A DNA stretch of 64,000 nt from Apoderus coryli (GCA_911728435.2 OU452198.1:31649902-31713901), one strand, 5' to 3'. Shown: positions 38,994 through 51,240, counted from the stretch's first letter. Made by a program: numbers and translations. The notes: generated by a model not told the origin, from the sequence alone.

Positions 38994-39604
38994 CAGTGTT
39001 CCCAACACTTGAGACCGAAAATATCCCGGAATGAGCATCAAATTACACCACTTAACACACAACATTGTTGCCAATGGCTTATTAAAAAGATTTATGGAAG
39101 AGGCTAAAAATAACTCAAAAAAAAAAACGCCGAAATTGTGGCTATTTGCTTTTGCATTTTGCCTCTATATAGTATAGCCAGTATAGCAGGTAGGAGCCGG
39201 GCCGGGTAGCCTAGACGGGATCATATAGTGACGACCGTCGAAGTGCAGCTCTGTGGAGCGCGGCTACAAGTTGGATGGGTGACCGTCTGGGGGGTTTATT
39301 AAAAACGGACCTGGCGGTGGCTCATCTAGGTTGTAGAATAAATGTTGTGTGATAGTAGAATGATAGTGAGTGCAGTATGGTCCTGAAAAAGGCACAATAA
39401 GTCTTCAAGGCTGAAGTACGCCATTCGTACACGCCGGGGGCTTAAGTGCGTACCGAGGTGTGCGAGTGGAGGACCAGAAGGATGTTAAAAAAAAATAGCA
39501 GGTAGGAAGCCAAATTATCCCAAATAATTTGTTTTTAGAAAATTACACGCAGTGGCCTCAAAATATCCCAAAACGGTGTAATTACACCCGAATTGGGAAC
39601 ACTG
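38994..39604. mobile_element. hAT-type MITE containing a SINE
   Basis: The ends CAGTGTTCCCAACAC and TTGGGAACACTG are bordered by a perfect 8-bp duplication GGTAATAA (38986-38993 and 39605-39612). Without the SINE it would be about 300 bp. No coding. Confidence 0.88.
39196..39494 (+). repeat. 5S-rRNA-derived SINE (SINE3-like), 299 bp
   Basis: A 13-bp duplication ATAGCAGGTAGGA borders it (39183-39195 and 39495-39507), and it has a 3' A9 tail. The head ends with TTGGATGGGTGACCGTCTGG, nearly the internal promoter C region and following bases of 5S rRNA, preceded by a shifted GAAGTGCAGC...GCGCGGC resembling the 5S A-box side. The tail is shared with the SINE at 35600-35800. Confidence 0.85.
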
Positions 39605-40149
39605 GGTAATAATCGTGTTTATCGCGTTCAATCCATTTCTCGCGTACTTTGTGCCTTTGTCACGCAAACTTGAAATTAGCGAAATACTTAATTATAATAA
39701 TTATTAATTATAAATACCTAAACTGTTAATTTGGTGTGTTTGTATTGTCGGCTTTGCTATGGTGATTTTTCATGGTCGAAGCTACTTTGTCATTACCAGG
39801 AAATTTACCCGTGCACAATGAATATTTCCCACTATATTTATTGTGCACGGGTAATTGAAAATCAGCATTACAATGTACTACATTTTCAAATCATGATTGA
39901 ACATATAATAACCGCATTTAAAGACAGTCGTAGAAAAAATTATTTACAGCTCGAGTTATGTACTATAATTTTTCCACGACTTTACAGAATCAGAATCCAT
40001 TTCAGAATTAAAATTTAAGCAGAAATGCTTAACACAGAAGAAAAGGTAATTATATGACTTTTAGATATTTGAATTTATTTGACATTTGTGTTTGACAGAA
40101 TTCCATAATATTATATATTTAAAAGTTATTTATCAAACAGGCAACAATG

Positions 40150-41408
40150 TGTTCGATTTAACAATGCTTTAGCAGCGCGATGACCGTAGAGTACGGTGTG
40201 CCACAGGGAACTGTCTTAGGACCCATCATTTTTTGCATATTATATCATAACGATATACTCTATAAAGCTGATAGCTGGATAGAAACTAAAAGAATAGCGG
40301 AGACGGATTTGCTGAAAATATTTCAATGGTTTAATAGTAGATTATTAACGGTAAATTTTAACAAAACTTACTGTGTCCGTTTCTCACCATCCACGTCTAA
40401 TACTCCACTTTTCGGTTCATTAAATATTACTGTTATTAACGACAGTTACAGTATTTCCATAGTATATCATATTAAATATTTGGGAATAATATATTGGATA
40501 GTCATCTAAAATGGGACCACCATATAAACGAATTAGTAAAAAAATTGCGAGCACTTTTTTACAAATTTCGTTTTCTTAGGGACATACTAACTATTGACCA
40601 ACTCAGAATTCTTTATTTTTCCTTAGTTGAAAGCCATTTAAGATATGGTTTGATTGCTTGGGAAGGAGTTATGGATAATTACTACCACAGGCTAGAGATT
40701 GTACAAAAATGTATTCTAAAAACTATATTTCGAAAATATTTTCAATTTCCAACTGATCAGTTATTCCGGGATGCTGAAGTTTTTGATGTGCAGAATGTTG
40801 CAGCGAGCTTATAAAAATAGATCGGAATTGACAAGTATTGAGCATTAACATAACACTAAGTTTATAGATAAACTTCAGTAATTATACGAAGGCAGTTGCT
40901 AACCATATCACTCAAAGATCATTTGTTCACATTTAAAAAATGTAAATTCGTATAGTTTATACAAAAATAAATTTTATAAAAGAAACGTCTAGGTTGGAGA
41001 TTCATCGCATTATTGACGCAAAAAACTTATAGTATGGTAATTAATTTAATTTGGTATTTTCTTTTAACATTTCACTTCGGTCAGTTTAAAGGATTTACTA
41101 TACATAATATATATTTGTTTTTTTTTATTTTCCTTTCTGCATTCTGTCACTATAAAATCTAGTATATAGACCTATGTTAAGTAAGTTTTAGTTTGTCTTA
41201 AGTCTTTAATCGAATGTTGTAGTTAATAGAATAGTTTTTAGAAATAGGTAGTAGGAGCATTGCAGACTTGCTTGCCGACCCACTGCTCAAGTTCTAAACT
41301 TTTTTGGGGTTATAGCAAATTTATTTCCACTGTTTCACGTAGTTCTTAGGAATATTGTAATATTTACTTCTTTTTTTTGGAAAATAAAGTATTATTATAT
41401 TGTTATTA
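40150..41408 (+). mobile_element. CR1/Jockey-like LINE, truncated, internally deleted
   Basis: The plus strand has VEYGVPQGTVLGPIIFCILY at 40186, then a deletion removing the YADD block, then LKIFQWFNSRLLTVNFNKT and, one frame over, HLKWDHHINELVKKLRALFY and SLVESHLRYGLIAWEG. Noncoding 3'UTR follows, ending AATAAAGTATTATTATATTG with triplet tail at about 41408. It lies immediately before the transposase relic pieces. Confidence 0.75.
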
Positions 41409-41424
41409 TTACAGATATACCTCT

Positions 41425-41625
41425 CTGGTAAGTCTTCCTGGTATAGAAATACGGGTCCATAATTAAGCACTCACTCACATTCAACGAGAACTAATGATCT
41501 TCAACAATCGCATGAGGATTTTCATCACAAGATAAATCGTTATTATGAAAAATCCTTCTTGCATTTCTTGAAAAACTCGCTTCATCAGTAAAAAAAATCA
41601 ATACCAGTAGTTTAGGAATATCAAC
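41425..41625 (-). pseudogene. Inverted fragment of DD41D transposase (first-D region)
   Basis: The minus strand reads FTDEASFSRNARRIFH, ENPHAIVEDH, then IMDPYFYTRKTYQRG, the first catalytic Asp region up to the block before YL. Its orientation is opposite to the rest of the relic. Confidence 0.55.
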
Positions 41626-41661
41626 AATTTCTACCAGGGAGACTTACTAGAGAGGTACCTA

Positions 41662-44540
41662 CAGGGTGTCCTACGGTGGCAACCCATTAGATTATTTCAG
41701 AAACTACTTCGAAGTGAATTTTGAAAATTTCAGTGTCTATATTGTCAAATATGCTCTACTCAAATAATATAATAACAACGGCATAGCACTTCCGGTTATA
41801 CCGGAAGTTGATGGCAACTTTGTTATTTTAAATGGAACACCCTATATATTATTACATTTTTCGATTATAAATAAGATTTCAGACATATTTCATGTATCAT
41901 GCTCTATACCGAACGTCAGTCGTTTTTGACTTATATCAAGATTTATATCAAAATTGACAGTTTAGGGCTCCATAAGAATTCCGTTTTTTCCTTGTAAATC
42001 AGTATTTATTAATTATTTTGCAGGTATTTTCTTATCAGGTGGGATCTTCTTTTTTGAATTGACAAGACATTTTCTGATTAGTTTATACATAGTGGTCAAA
42101 AAATTATATTGAAAACGGTTCAAGAAAACAGTTGAAAGTCAATTTTTTCAAATGGAATGGGTATATTATTATTATTTTATCTTCCTTAGCATTAAAAAAT
42201 AATGCAATTTTGTAATAGGTTATCATTTTCTAAAATGCATAGTTTTCGAAATATCGTCATTTTAAATTTTTCTGCAGCGCCTACCGTTGTCTCTCTGGAA
42301 GCTAGCTAAAAAAATAAATATGAAAAATAATTATTGATATTATAAATTTATTATTAATTCATGGAGAATAAAATAAAGTGATTAATATCACCTGTAGAGT
42401 ATTTAACGAGAGAAACCCCATTTGCTAACGATGACTAGAGAAATTAGGAAGAATTTTGAGAAATCATTTAGAGCAGGTTGGGAGGTATATAAATCAAGTA
42501 TTACAACGAACTAAGACTAAAATTTAAAATAATACAGCAGAAATGAACAGAAGATTAAACTAAATACATTTTCAACTAAAAAAAGTTAAATTTTCTCGTG
42601 ACAGCTCGTGCAATTTGTACTCCAGGTAAGGCTTCGAATGAAGTTCGGATGCGTCCTACTAATTCTTCTTTTGAATTGGGGTGGAATACACCTTTTGTTT
42701 AATTGCCCCCCAAACATAAAAATCCAGCGGTGATAGATCTGGAGATCTCGCTGGCCAATCCCAAGGCCCTAAACGTCTGATCCATCGATGTTCAAACATT
42801 TCATTGAGCTGTTGTGTGATTTTATTTCCACAGTGAGGTGGTGCTTCATCTAACTGGTACCAACAACTTCTTAATTCATTTAATGGTAGATCATCCAAAA
42901 AATGCGCCACAACATTTTGCGAAATATAAAGATAACCTTCCGTATTTAAATTATGCTCGTAAATAAAATATTCAACATGTGTGTCTTTCACCATACAAAA
43001 AACGTTCACACTAAATTTATTTTGAAAATTTCGTTCACGAATAGCGTTAGGGTTCTCAGAAGCCCAAAAATGACTATTTTGTCTATTAACGATTCCATGT
43101 CTCGAAAATTTCGACTCATCTGTCCAAATCACTTTTTGCAGAAACGCAGGATCTTCTTGCGTTCGTATTAAAATGGGTTCGCAGAACCGTACACGTCGTT
43201 CGGCATCACCTGCTTCCAGAGCACAAAGATATTTGAATTTAAATGGATGTAAACCACTACTTTTTAATATTTTTTGGACAGAGGATTTTGAAATTCCTAG
43301 ATCTTGTTCAGCAGCACGCACTGATGATTCAGGATATGTATTAAAATATGCCAAAACATTTACCACATTATCCTCATTTGTAGTTACAGGTTTTTGTAGT
43401 ACGACGATTTGCATGACACTGCCCCCACCGTATTTGATTTCTCAAAATTCTTCTTAATTTTTCTCTAGTCATTGTTGGCAAATGCGGGTTTCTCTCGTTA
43501 AATACTCTGTTCTATTAATCACTTTGTTACATTCTCCATGGATTAATAATACATTTACAATATTCGAAGCCTTACCTGGAGTACAAATTGCACGAGCTGT
43601 CACGAGAAAATTTAACTTTTTTTAGTTGAAAATGTATTTAGTTTAATCTTCTGTTCATTTCTGCTGTATTATTTTAAATTTTAGTCTTAGTTCGTTGTAA
43701 TACTTGATTTATATACCTCCCAACCTGCTCTAAATGATTTCTCAAAATTCTTCCTAATTTCTCTAGTCATCGTTAGCAAATGGGGTTTCTCTCGTTAAAT
43801 ACTCTACAGGTGATATTAATCACTTTATTTTATTCTCCATGAATTAATAATAAATTTATAATATCAATAATTATTTTTCATATTTATTTTTTTAGCTAGC
43901 TTCCAGAGGGACAACGGTAGGCGCTGCAGAAAAATTTAAAATGACGATATTTCGAAAACTATGCATTTTAGAAAATGATAACCTATTACAAAATTGCATT
44001 ATTTTTTAATGCTAAGGAAGATAAAATAATAATAATATACCCATTCCATTTGAAAAAATTGACTTTCAACTGATTTACTTGAACCGTTTTCAATATAATT
44101 TTTTGACCACCCTGTATAAACTAATCAGGAAATGTCTTGTCAACTCGAAAAAGAAGATATCACCTGATAAGAAAATACCTGCAAAATAATTATGAAATAC
44201 TGATTTACAAGGAAAAAATGGAATTCTTATGGAGCCCTAAATTGTCAATTTTGACATAAATCTTGATATAAGTCAAAAACGACTGACGTTAGGTATAGGA
44301 CATGATACATGAAATATGTCTGAAATCTTATTTAGAATCCAAAAATGTAATAATATATAGGGTATTCCATTTAAAATAACAAAATTGCCATCAACTTCCG
44401 ATATAACCGGAAGTGCTATGCCGTTGCTATTATATTATTTGAGTAGAGCATATTTGACAATATAGACACTGAAATTTTCAAAATTCAATTCGAAGTAGTT
44501 TCTGAAATAATCTAATGGGTTGCCACTGTAGGACACCCTG
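41662..44540 (-). mobile_element. DD41D element with ~978-bp TIRs
   Basis: TA duplications lie at 41660-41661 and 44541-44542. The arms 41662-42639 and 43562-44540 begin CAGGGTGTCCTACGGTGGCA and remain complementary for about 978 bp with scattered differences, leaving only ~920 bp unpaired. It is inserted inside the plus-strand transposase relic, exactly between codons for RYL and YRDFL. Confidence 0.92.
42560..43474 (-). pseudogene. DD41D transposase, frameshifted at both ends
   Basis: The N-terminal codons MTREKLRRILRNQIRWGQ start at 43474. A shift is needed to enter the main frame (43414-42659), which has the HTH SSVRAAEQDLGISKSSVQKI, then IWTDESKFSRHG, YQLDEAPPH and SPDLSPLDFYVWG, with 41 residues between the last two Asp. 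A second shift near 42665 leads to ELVGRIRTSFEALPGVQIAR and then AVTRKFNFF-stop. The last ~20 codons lie inside the left TIR. QLDEAP replaces the usual Q(Q/H)DGAP, so a Gly next to the second Asp is also changed. Confidence 0.85.
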
Positions 44541-44746
44541 TATATCGCGACTTTCTGTAACACACAATACAATGTGGTTTTTGCACGATGGTGCACCAGC
44601 GCATTTTAGTCGGGTCGCTTGTGAATTTTAACAGAAACATACGGAAATAGCTGGATTGGCCGTGGTGGACCTCATTTATGGCCTGCACTATCCCCGGATT
44701 TAAACCGACTAGATTTTTTCATGTGAGGCCACCTGAAGTCCTTAGT

Positions 44747-46398
44747 CAATTATCAAACTATCATCCCACTGTTTCAATTTATCAAGTTTTCTTGGGTATT
44801 GGGACTAAATGAAACTCAGTAATTCTGAATTTTAAATGCAATATGTGCACATCATCAGACTAAAAAACAAAACCTCAATAAACTAAAAGTTGTATAATTA
44901 AAAATAAACATTCAACAACAGGACGATAACCAAACAGACTAACATAACATTTTAAAAATTAGATTACAGTGACACAGAGTCTAATACCTACCATAGAAAA
45001 TCTGGTCAAATTCCCTAAAAATAATATCTACAGTGTCGATGAGAGATGGGAATTCTCTTACCAATCTGATTATAAAAAAGTAAGTACATAAAAAGATATT
45101 TTAAAAAAACGAAAGTAACTCATAGGCGTAGGTCAACTATTTTGTTATATATTTTGTTATGTTTTAATTAAGTTAGTGTAAATGACACTCAAACCGTTAA
45201 TGTCTCTCTGATTATTAATTGCATCAGGCTCCTTATTAATGTACACCATTTCCTTGAAGAGTCTCGATCTTTCTTTGTGTTCAATGCCCAATATTACATA
45301 GTTTTCATAATCAAACTGTGATGTTCAGAAAGAGCGGTACAACTTTTTTTGTAGCGACAGTCTAAACGGTGTTGAGTGATACGATCCTTGATATAATTTT
45401 TCGTTTGACTAATGTATTTACCTGAACATTGTGTACAAGGTATTTGGTATATAACATCACACATATGTTCCTTCTTTGGTCTGTCTTTAAGCTTACTGAA
45501 CAAGGATCATGTCGTTTTCTTGTAATAATGGACACTAAATCTGACTTTAATATGTTGCTAAGTCTATGGAAAACACCCGGTATATATATCAGTGGTAACC
45601 TGATCAACGATAACATGTTTTGATTGTCATTCTGTACTGCTCTATCTCGGATCCGGTGTTCATTGAAGATCTTGTTCAACAAATTCACAGGATAGCCATT
45701 ATTTATTAGGAGACCTTTTAAGATTGCCAGATTGTTTTCTATCAAGGTGCAATGACATAGCCTTTTGACTCTCGTTAACATGGATTTAACCAAACCTATC
45801 TTATGTGTGTTTGCATGGTTAGAAAAGTAGTTTAGACATCGTCCCGATGATATGGATTTCATGTACCACTCCGTAACTAAATCACCAGCGTCTCGACGAT
45901 GAATCATAATATCTAGAAATGGAATCCTGCCCTCTCCAATTCACAAGTAAACTGTAGATCCAGATGGTAATTGTTAAAAACAGTCAAAATGTCATTCAAC
46001 TGACTGGGATCAACGCACGTCAAAATATCATCCACGTACAATTTGATAAACTGCACCGTACTATTGAGTTCAGTTAAAACAGTGGCAATCAAATCGGTCA
46101 TGATCAATTCTGCAAAAACTGCTGAAGAGACCATAGGTGCGCCTCTGATTTGTTTGTAGTAATTACCCTCGTATTTATACTTGCATCAAAGATGAAATCG
46201 ACCAACTTGAGAAAGCTGGCTAGAGATAACTGTGTATGAGTCTCTATGACCGCCCAACGTCTTTTTATATAATCAATAACTAAGGACTTAGGAACATTTG
46301 TAAAAAGAAACGAAACGTCCAGGCTGACTAACACAAAATTGATAATTCAGAATTACTGAGTTTCATTTAGTCCCAATACCCAAGAAAATTTGACAAAT
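44747..46398 (-). mobile_element. Penelope-like retroelement (RT + GIY-YIG)
   Basis: A 13-bp duplication TGAAGTCCTTAGT (44734-44746 and 46399-46411) shows one insertion event into the transposase relic. The minus strand encodes reverse transcriptase with LVSLDVSFLFTNVPKSLVID, FIKLYVDDILTCV (YVDD), and DLVTEWYMKSISSGRCLNYF. It ends in a GIY-YIG-type nuclease region (DVIYQIPCTQCSGKYISQT...YIKDRITQHRL). Coding is split by frameshifts at about 46110 and 45910 and in the nuclease, and the 5' part is missing. Inverted ~58-bp repeats lie at both ends (about 44774-44832 and 46340-46398). Confidence 0.88.
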
Positions 46399-46745
46399 TG
46401 AAGTCCTTAGTTTACGCACTCCTGTGGAAAATATGGAGGACCTAAGGAATCGCATTATTGCTGGGTATAATTCGATTAAAATCGACCCTGGTATTGTTGA
46501 GAGAGTTCGCCAGTCAATGAGGAGAAGATTGGATTCAGTTTTTGTAATTTTTTAATTTTATTTATTTATTTTTATCTTGCTTCGAAATTTTAATGATATT
46601 TTTAGTTGAATTATTTGCAAATATTCTTGGTATAATGAAAAAGGTTTTAAATCTTGGAAACAATGCATTTCCTGACGTACCTATGTTTATGGGAACTTGA
46701 GAAATCATCCCCTTAAATATTGCCGTGTCTTTTTGAAACACTTTG

Positions 46746-47528
46746 TATATAAATATATTTTTTGGATCTAACTTTTTAGTAATATAGGGTTACAGTGACT
46801 GCACACTGCGCAACTACTCTCCGCTGTATATAGCTACAGTTGTTTTCCTATTTCCAAAATTACTGGCACAAGAAACCACACTAAAGTAAAAGTGTCTCAG
46901 CAGTGACCGTCACACACTCAGTTGTCGTCAATGCCATTAAATATCATCCTTAAAGCATCTACCTAATTAAATAGCAAAATTGAACATTATTATTATAACA
47001 AATTTGATTTACGAGGGCGTTCGAAACGTATTTTTGTAACAAGGTGGGTTCAAAAAGAACTGGCATATAAGTACTAGAAATTAATAGAAATATATTTGTT
47101 GTATGGTTTATTACAATACAAATGCTCAATAAATATTAGTTCTATATTGTGGTGTGGTAAAATACGGCAGCATCTGCCGGAACAACAGGTAAAAATTATT
47201 TGCAACCGAGTGACCTTTGTGGTGTGGGTCGTTTGTTAAGTGCCGATGTTGTTTTGAATAACTCTGGGATTGGTACAGTTGTTAAGATAAAAGTTAAGAT
47301 AAGGTGTTCTTGTAAACTTTCTCTAGCATGCACGTATAGAGCGTCTTAGAAAAATATTATAAACTTAGTAACTCCCAAATAATTTTAGATTAAAAGTTAG
47401 ACATTAATTTTGTTGTAACGAATACTGCGGGTAGAGGAAAGGAAATATATGCCCCAACGTTCGTTATCGATCACTTTAATAAAATTCTATATCTAAAGGC
47501 AATAAACATTTGTTAAAGAATCCGTGTA
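46746..47528. other. Intergenic, nothing recognised
   Basis: No coding or repeat structure was found between the right end of the 10.9-kb block and the left arm of the next large inverted repeat. Confidence 0.4.
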
Positions 47529-47959
47529 AATTTTGTTTAATGTTACTTGGAAATGAGGCTTGTATCAGGTACTGGTCAAAACCAGCATTCACTTGATGCG
47601 CGTACCTGCACATCCTGTAAATCACCGAGGGACGAACGATCCAAGAATCAACCAATCAGATATATACCTAGGTGATCAAGTAGTTGCTTAATCACAATGA
47701 GTATTTTAAACGTGTCACATTATGCACTCTGGGTGTATTACCATTTTTATTATTCCGGCTTAATATTTTATTATCATTATCTCTTGGATTGTGGTAGCTG
47801 TCGAGAGATATATTTATTTGCAACGTCGCAGTAAAAGAAGTATTTTTAGTAAGTAAATATGATAACTATTATCTAATTTGTTTGTATATTTTTTTAACTG
47901 TTGCAATATGGCGTTTTGGAGACCATGATAATTTAAACTGTAGGGTATAATTTAAAAAT

Positions 47960-49350
47960 AAAGATTTACATGTGCGATGTCAACGAATAATTTTAAATAT
48001 GTATGAGTGCCTTAAAAACGAACATGAAGAAAAATGTGATTTAAATATCTGTAAAAAAAAATAACAATTATCAGTGTCAACAATTTATCGAGTGATTAGA
48101 AATGTAATTGACCTAGTATAAAAATAAAACGTATTGGACAAAAATTTAAACAAATTGTTGACGAAGGGATAGAAACTTCATTATAGGAAAATTCTGTAGA
48201 GTTTTTATAAACAAAACAAGGTGCCTACTTTAGATATGGTTTGAGAAAAACTTAAAAACTACGAACAATATAATTACTATTGCTTCGCCACACTGCGGGA
48301 AATACTAATAGGCGGCGGATTTAAATATAAAAAATTGAAAATAGAATGGGATGGAATCAAGAAGGATAGTAGAATTGCGGGAAGAATGCTTAGAAAAGAT
48401 TAAAGATTATCGTCAGTCAGGTAGTTATATAGTTTATTTAGGCGAGATGTAGTTTGATATACTCACGACGCGTTGTTAAAATATGGTTGGATGGATAACA
48501 AATGCAGGTTAGGTACAATTTATATACAGTTACTTCACCTCGTGTCGGCACCTTTGTTATCTCTGTCTTAAAAGCAATTCGCCGCCGCTTATAGTTATAG
48601 TATAGTATCTTATAGTATATATAGTAGCGGGCCAGAATGTGGCTGGGATTGCGACGAGTCGATGCCGTTTTTAGCGTCTACTGACCCTTTTATCTATAGT
48701 TATTATTCTATGGTTTAGGCACTCCATATCTTCTAGAGGTAAACGCGTCATCATACCACAGCTAACATGTGTATGTTAGCTGTGATCATACTTCATGTAA
48801 GTGGCAAAAATGGATTTGTTTGTAATGCGTTGTTATTATCTGCGAAAAATATAAGCGAATCGTCTGGATATTATCATGAAGATATGAATGCTCAATTATT
48901 TGATAAATTGATGGCTGCCAACTGCTACGAAACATTTCGAGTAATTCTATTATATTGTTATGGACAACGCACGCATCATTCCAGATTGTCCATTAAAATT
49001 CCTAATACCAATACCAAAAAACAAGATATTATGAATTTTCTGACAGAGAAACAATTGACTATTCTTAAAACAAAGTCGGCAAAGAAAGAATTACTTGATA
49101 CCATAAAATCAGTTAATTTCAGAAAATAATATGCAATAGACCAAATTTGCCTAACTCAAGGATATACTATTCTCAGTTTGCCGCCTTACCACTGTATTTT
49201 CAATCCGATCGAGATGATTTGGGGCTCATAAAACTCGATTACAAAAAAAAAATATTCAAACACCAAATATCTTAGATGTATATATAAAAATAATGATGCG
49301 CCCATGCTTCCAAACTGATAGATGTATGCCGCCCAAAGCTTTTTACGATT
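47960..49350 (+). pseudogene. IS630/Tc1-like transposase relic
   Basis: Plus-strand blocks in order are an HTH (QRIILNMYECLKNE...STIYRVIRNVI, 47960-48110), RELREECLEKIKDYRQSGSY IVYLGE (48385-48450), a central frame at 48780-49129 (NGFVCNALLLSAKNISESSG YYHEDMN), MDNA in a shifted frame at 48960, and a third block LPPYH-x3-NPIEMIWG (49175-49230). The first block has LGE where LDE is expected, so the first catalytic Asp is lost. Together with frameshifts the gene is dead. Confidence 0.65.
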
Positions 49351-49359
49351 TCAATTGAG

Positions 49360-51240
49360 ACTATAACAACCATACCGGGAATCGTCATATTATATATTCA
49401 CGTTGCTATATGATGCATAGTGAAGAATATTGGATAACTAGGTATGTTTGTTATATATATATGCGAGTCGTTTTAATTTTATACACACAGAAAAATATCA
49501 TTCCCAATTAAAGAAAAAGTTTTTCTCACTTAAAAATGCTTATAATAAGTATAGTTATATATTTAGTTAAAGTACCTATAGAAACTCATTTTAAGGTAAG
49601 TTATTTATTTGCTTCAAGTTTCTTTTATACTTCATTTTTTCCTTTAGGTTAAGAATATAATCTTACTTCAAGTTATAGTGATCTAAATTTGAGATTTTTG
49701 AACACTTATCTCTCTATTTCTTTAAGTAAGGAAAAAATATATTAGCCCACTGTTAAAACAGATTAGTAAATTTACATGAAATAAGTCTGTAATTTTTTTT
49801 TTCAAACGTTATGTCACGTAATTTTCCACCTTGATTGTACAACCACAATATTAGTCGAAATATTACAATTTAAAATTACGCCACATTTAGTGTAAAATTA
49901 CAATATTAAGGTAAAATTACAAATTAAAGTTACACTTAATTTGGTGTATAATTACACAATATCCTAAAATTACAAATGAAAATTACGCTGCATGTGATGT
50001 AAAAATACAATAATAACCTTAAAATTACGTGTACTTTTACACAATCGCTGTCCATGGGGATCTTTAAAAACGATGGTATACTCCAGACAGATCGATAGTG
50101 AAGAAGAACTGTGGGACAGAATACAAAATGCAGTTAATGTAATCGAAGAACGAGACCGAATTGATGCAGAGTTAATTTAAAATGTTTACGATTAATCTTT
50201 GTACCTATATGTTGCCAGTTTGAACAATTGCTATTATTAAAATAAACTCTTCCTCACTCAATAAAAAAAAATGTTTGTTTCCTTTGCGCGACCAGTCGCG
50301 ACGTCTGTCAGGCATGTTTTTTTTCAAACAGCCGCAAATTTACATTTTGAATGAACAAGGGTAATGGATTCAGGTTTTTTTTGAAGTGGTACAAAGGAGA
50401 CCGTACCTTAACGACAATAAAAATATTTGACAATAAGAAGCCACTATCTATATTTCATCCATATCTAATGCAATCACAAATTGGTCAAAATAATTAAATT
50501 ATTCCAGTGCGACACCAGACATTAAAAACCGAAATATCTCGAAATAGACTTACTCTAGCGAATTTGAACGTAGAGAGACCTTTATTGCTTGGGAATGTCC
50601 AGTGCATTATTTCGTGCACAGTAAAAAAATTGCACTAAGGAAAAAGTTATGGTTATTTTATTGGATCACAATTGCAGTGTGGAGCGCCCTCTAACGGCCA
50701 CATGAAATGGTGTCCATATTCGGGTTTCGCACTTCAAAAAACCCATACGTACACAATGTGAAACCCTGTTATAATGAGTAATCAGGGCTGTCATTCTCTC
50801 ACTTACGTCAAGATTCTTCAGAGAGATTGAAAAACAAGACAGTAACTTTCAATGCAAAATGACTGTGTTTTGATTATGAGGCTCAAAATATAAACAGTGA
50901 CCCTCGTATATATTCTACATTTTACTAACTTATTTCGCAGTTTCAATTTATGGATTTTCTCCAGTCCAATATTCCATGTGGCCGAGAACTAAAGCTCGGT
51001 TTCCCGTCTTGCGCATTGCGACGCTTTCCTCTTCTGCTCTCCCCCACACCTTAACAACGCGTCGCCGTCGCGTCGTTCTGATATCAAAATAAACAAACAA
51101 AGGGAAATCCAAGAGAAAACCTGTTTGAAGAGCGATGCCTGGCAAAAGTCACGTTGTGGCACATCACGTAATCGTTTTCGTTTTGCACACATTTGTTTTG
51201 TACTTACGGAGAGTTAGGTTTGGGTGGATTGATATTTTAA
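49360..51240. other. Remnants and unassigned sequence
   Basis: A short frame at 50080-50177 (SEEELWDRIQNAVNVIEERD) resembles the C-terminal helix of Tc1-type transposases and may belong to the relic to its left. The rest is AT-rich with no gene. The GC-richer stretch 50950-51190 has overlapping frames but no recognisable protein. Confidence 0.4.

Larger units (their letters stand above)
41628..46552 (+). pseudogene. DD41D transposase relic, interrupted twice
   Basis: Plus-strand coding resumes after each insertion. FLPGRLTRE lies at 41628-41660. After the long-TIR element comes YRDFL and WFLHDGAPAHFSRVACEF (44543-44633). Then, after a one-base shift, SWIGRGGPHLWPALSPDL and LDFFM-stop-GHLKSL run to 44745. 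After the Penelope-like insertion it continues VYALPVENMEDLRNRIIAGY...RRRLDSVF (46411-46552). With the shift allowed, 41 residues separate the second and third Asp. It is dead. Confidence 0.75.
35834..46745 (+). mobile_element. Probable old DD41D element swollen by nested insertions
   Basis: The left end CAAGGTGTCTCAAAATTGTA and the complement of the right end CAAAGTGTTTCAAAAAGACA are related over ~35 bp. Both sit at TA. On the right the plus strand carries a decayed transposase. If both ends belong together the element is 10.9 kb, most of it younger insertions: a SINE-bearing hAT MITE, BEL/Pao gag, LINE, a DD41D element and a Penelope-like element. The pairing of ends is inferred. Confidence 0.45.

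Noticed and set aside
39220..39300. A 5S rRNA gene
   Set aside because: Only the second half resembles 5S, the spacing is altered, and the segment is the head of an A-tailed unit with target duplications; it is a SINE.
48600..48760. A separate small gene between the parts of the IS630/Tc1-like relic
   Set aside because: No open frame; the stretch is low-complexity and probably an insertion or decayed linker.
50948..51192. Overlapping minus-strand frames in a GC-richer patch
   Set aside because: Two frames of similar length overlap with no domain in either; likely chance.
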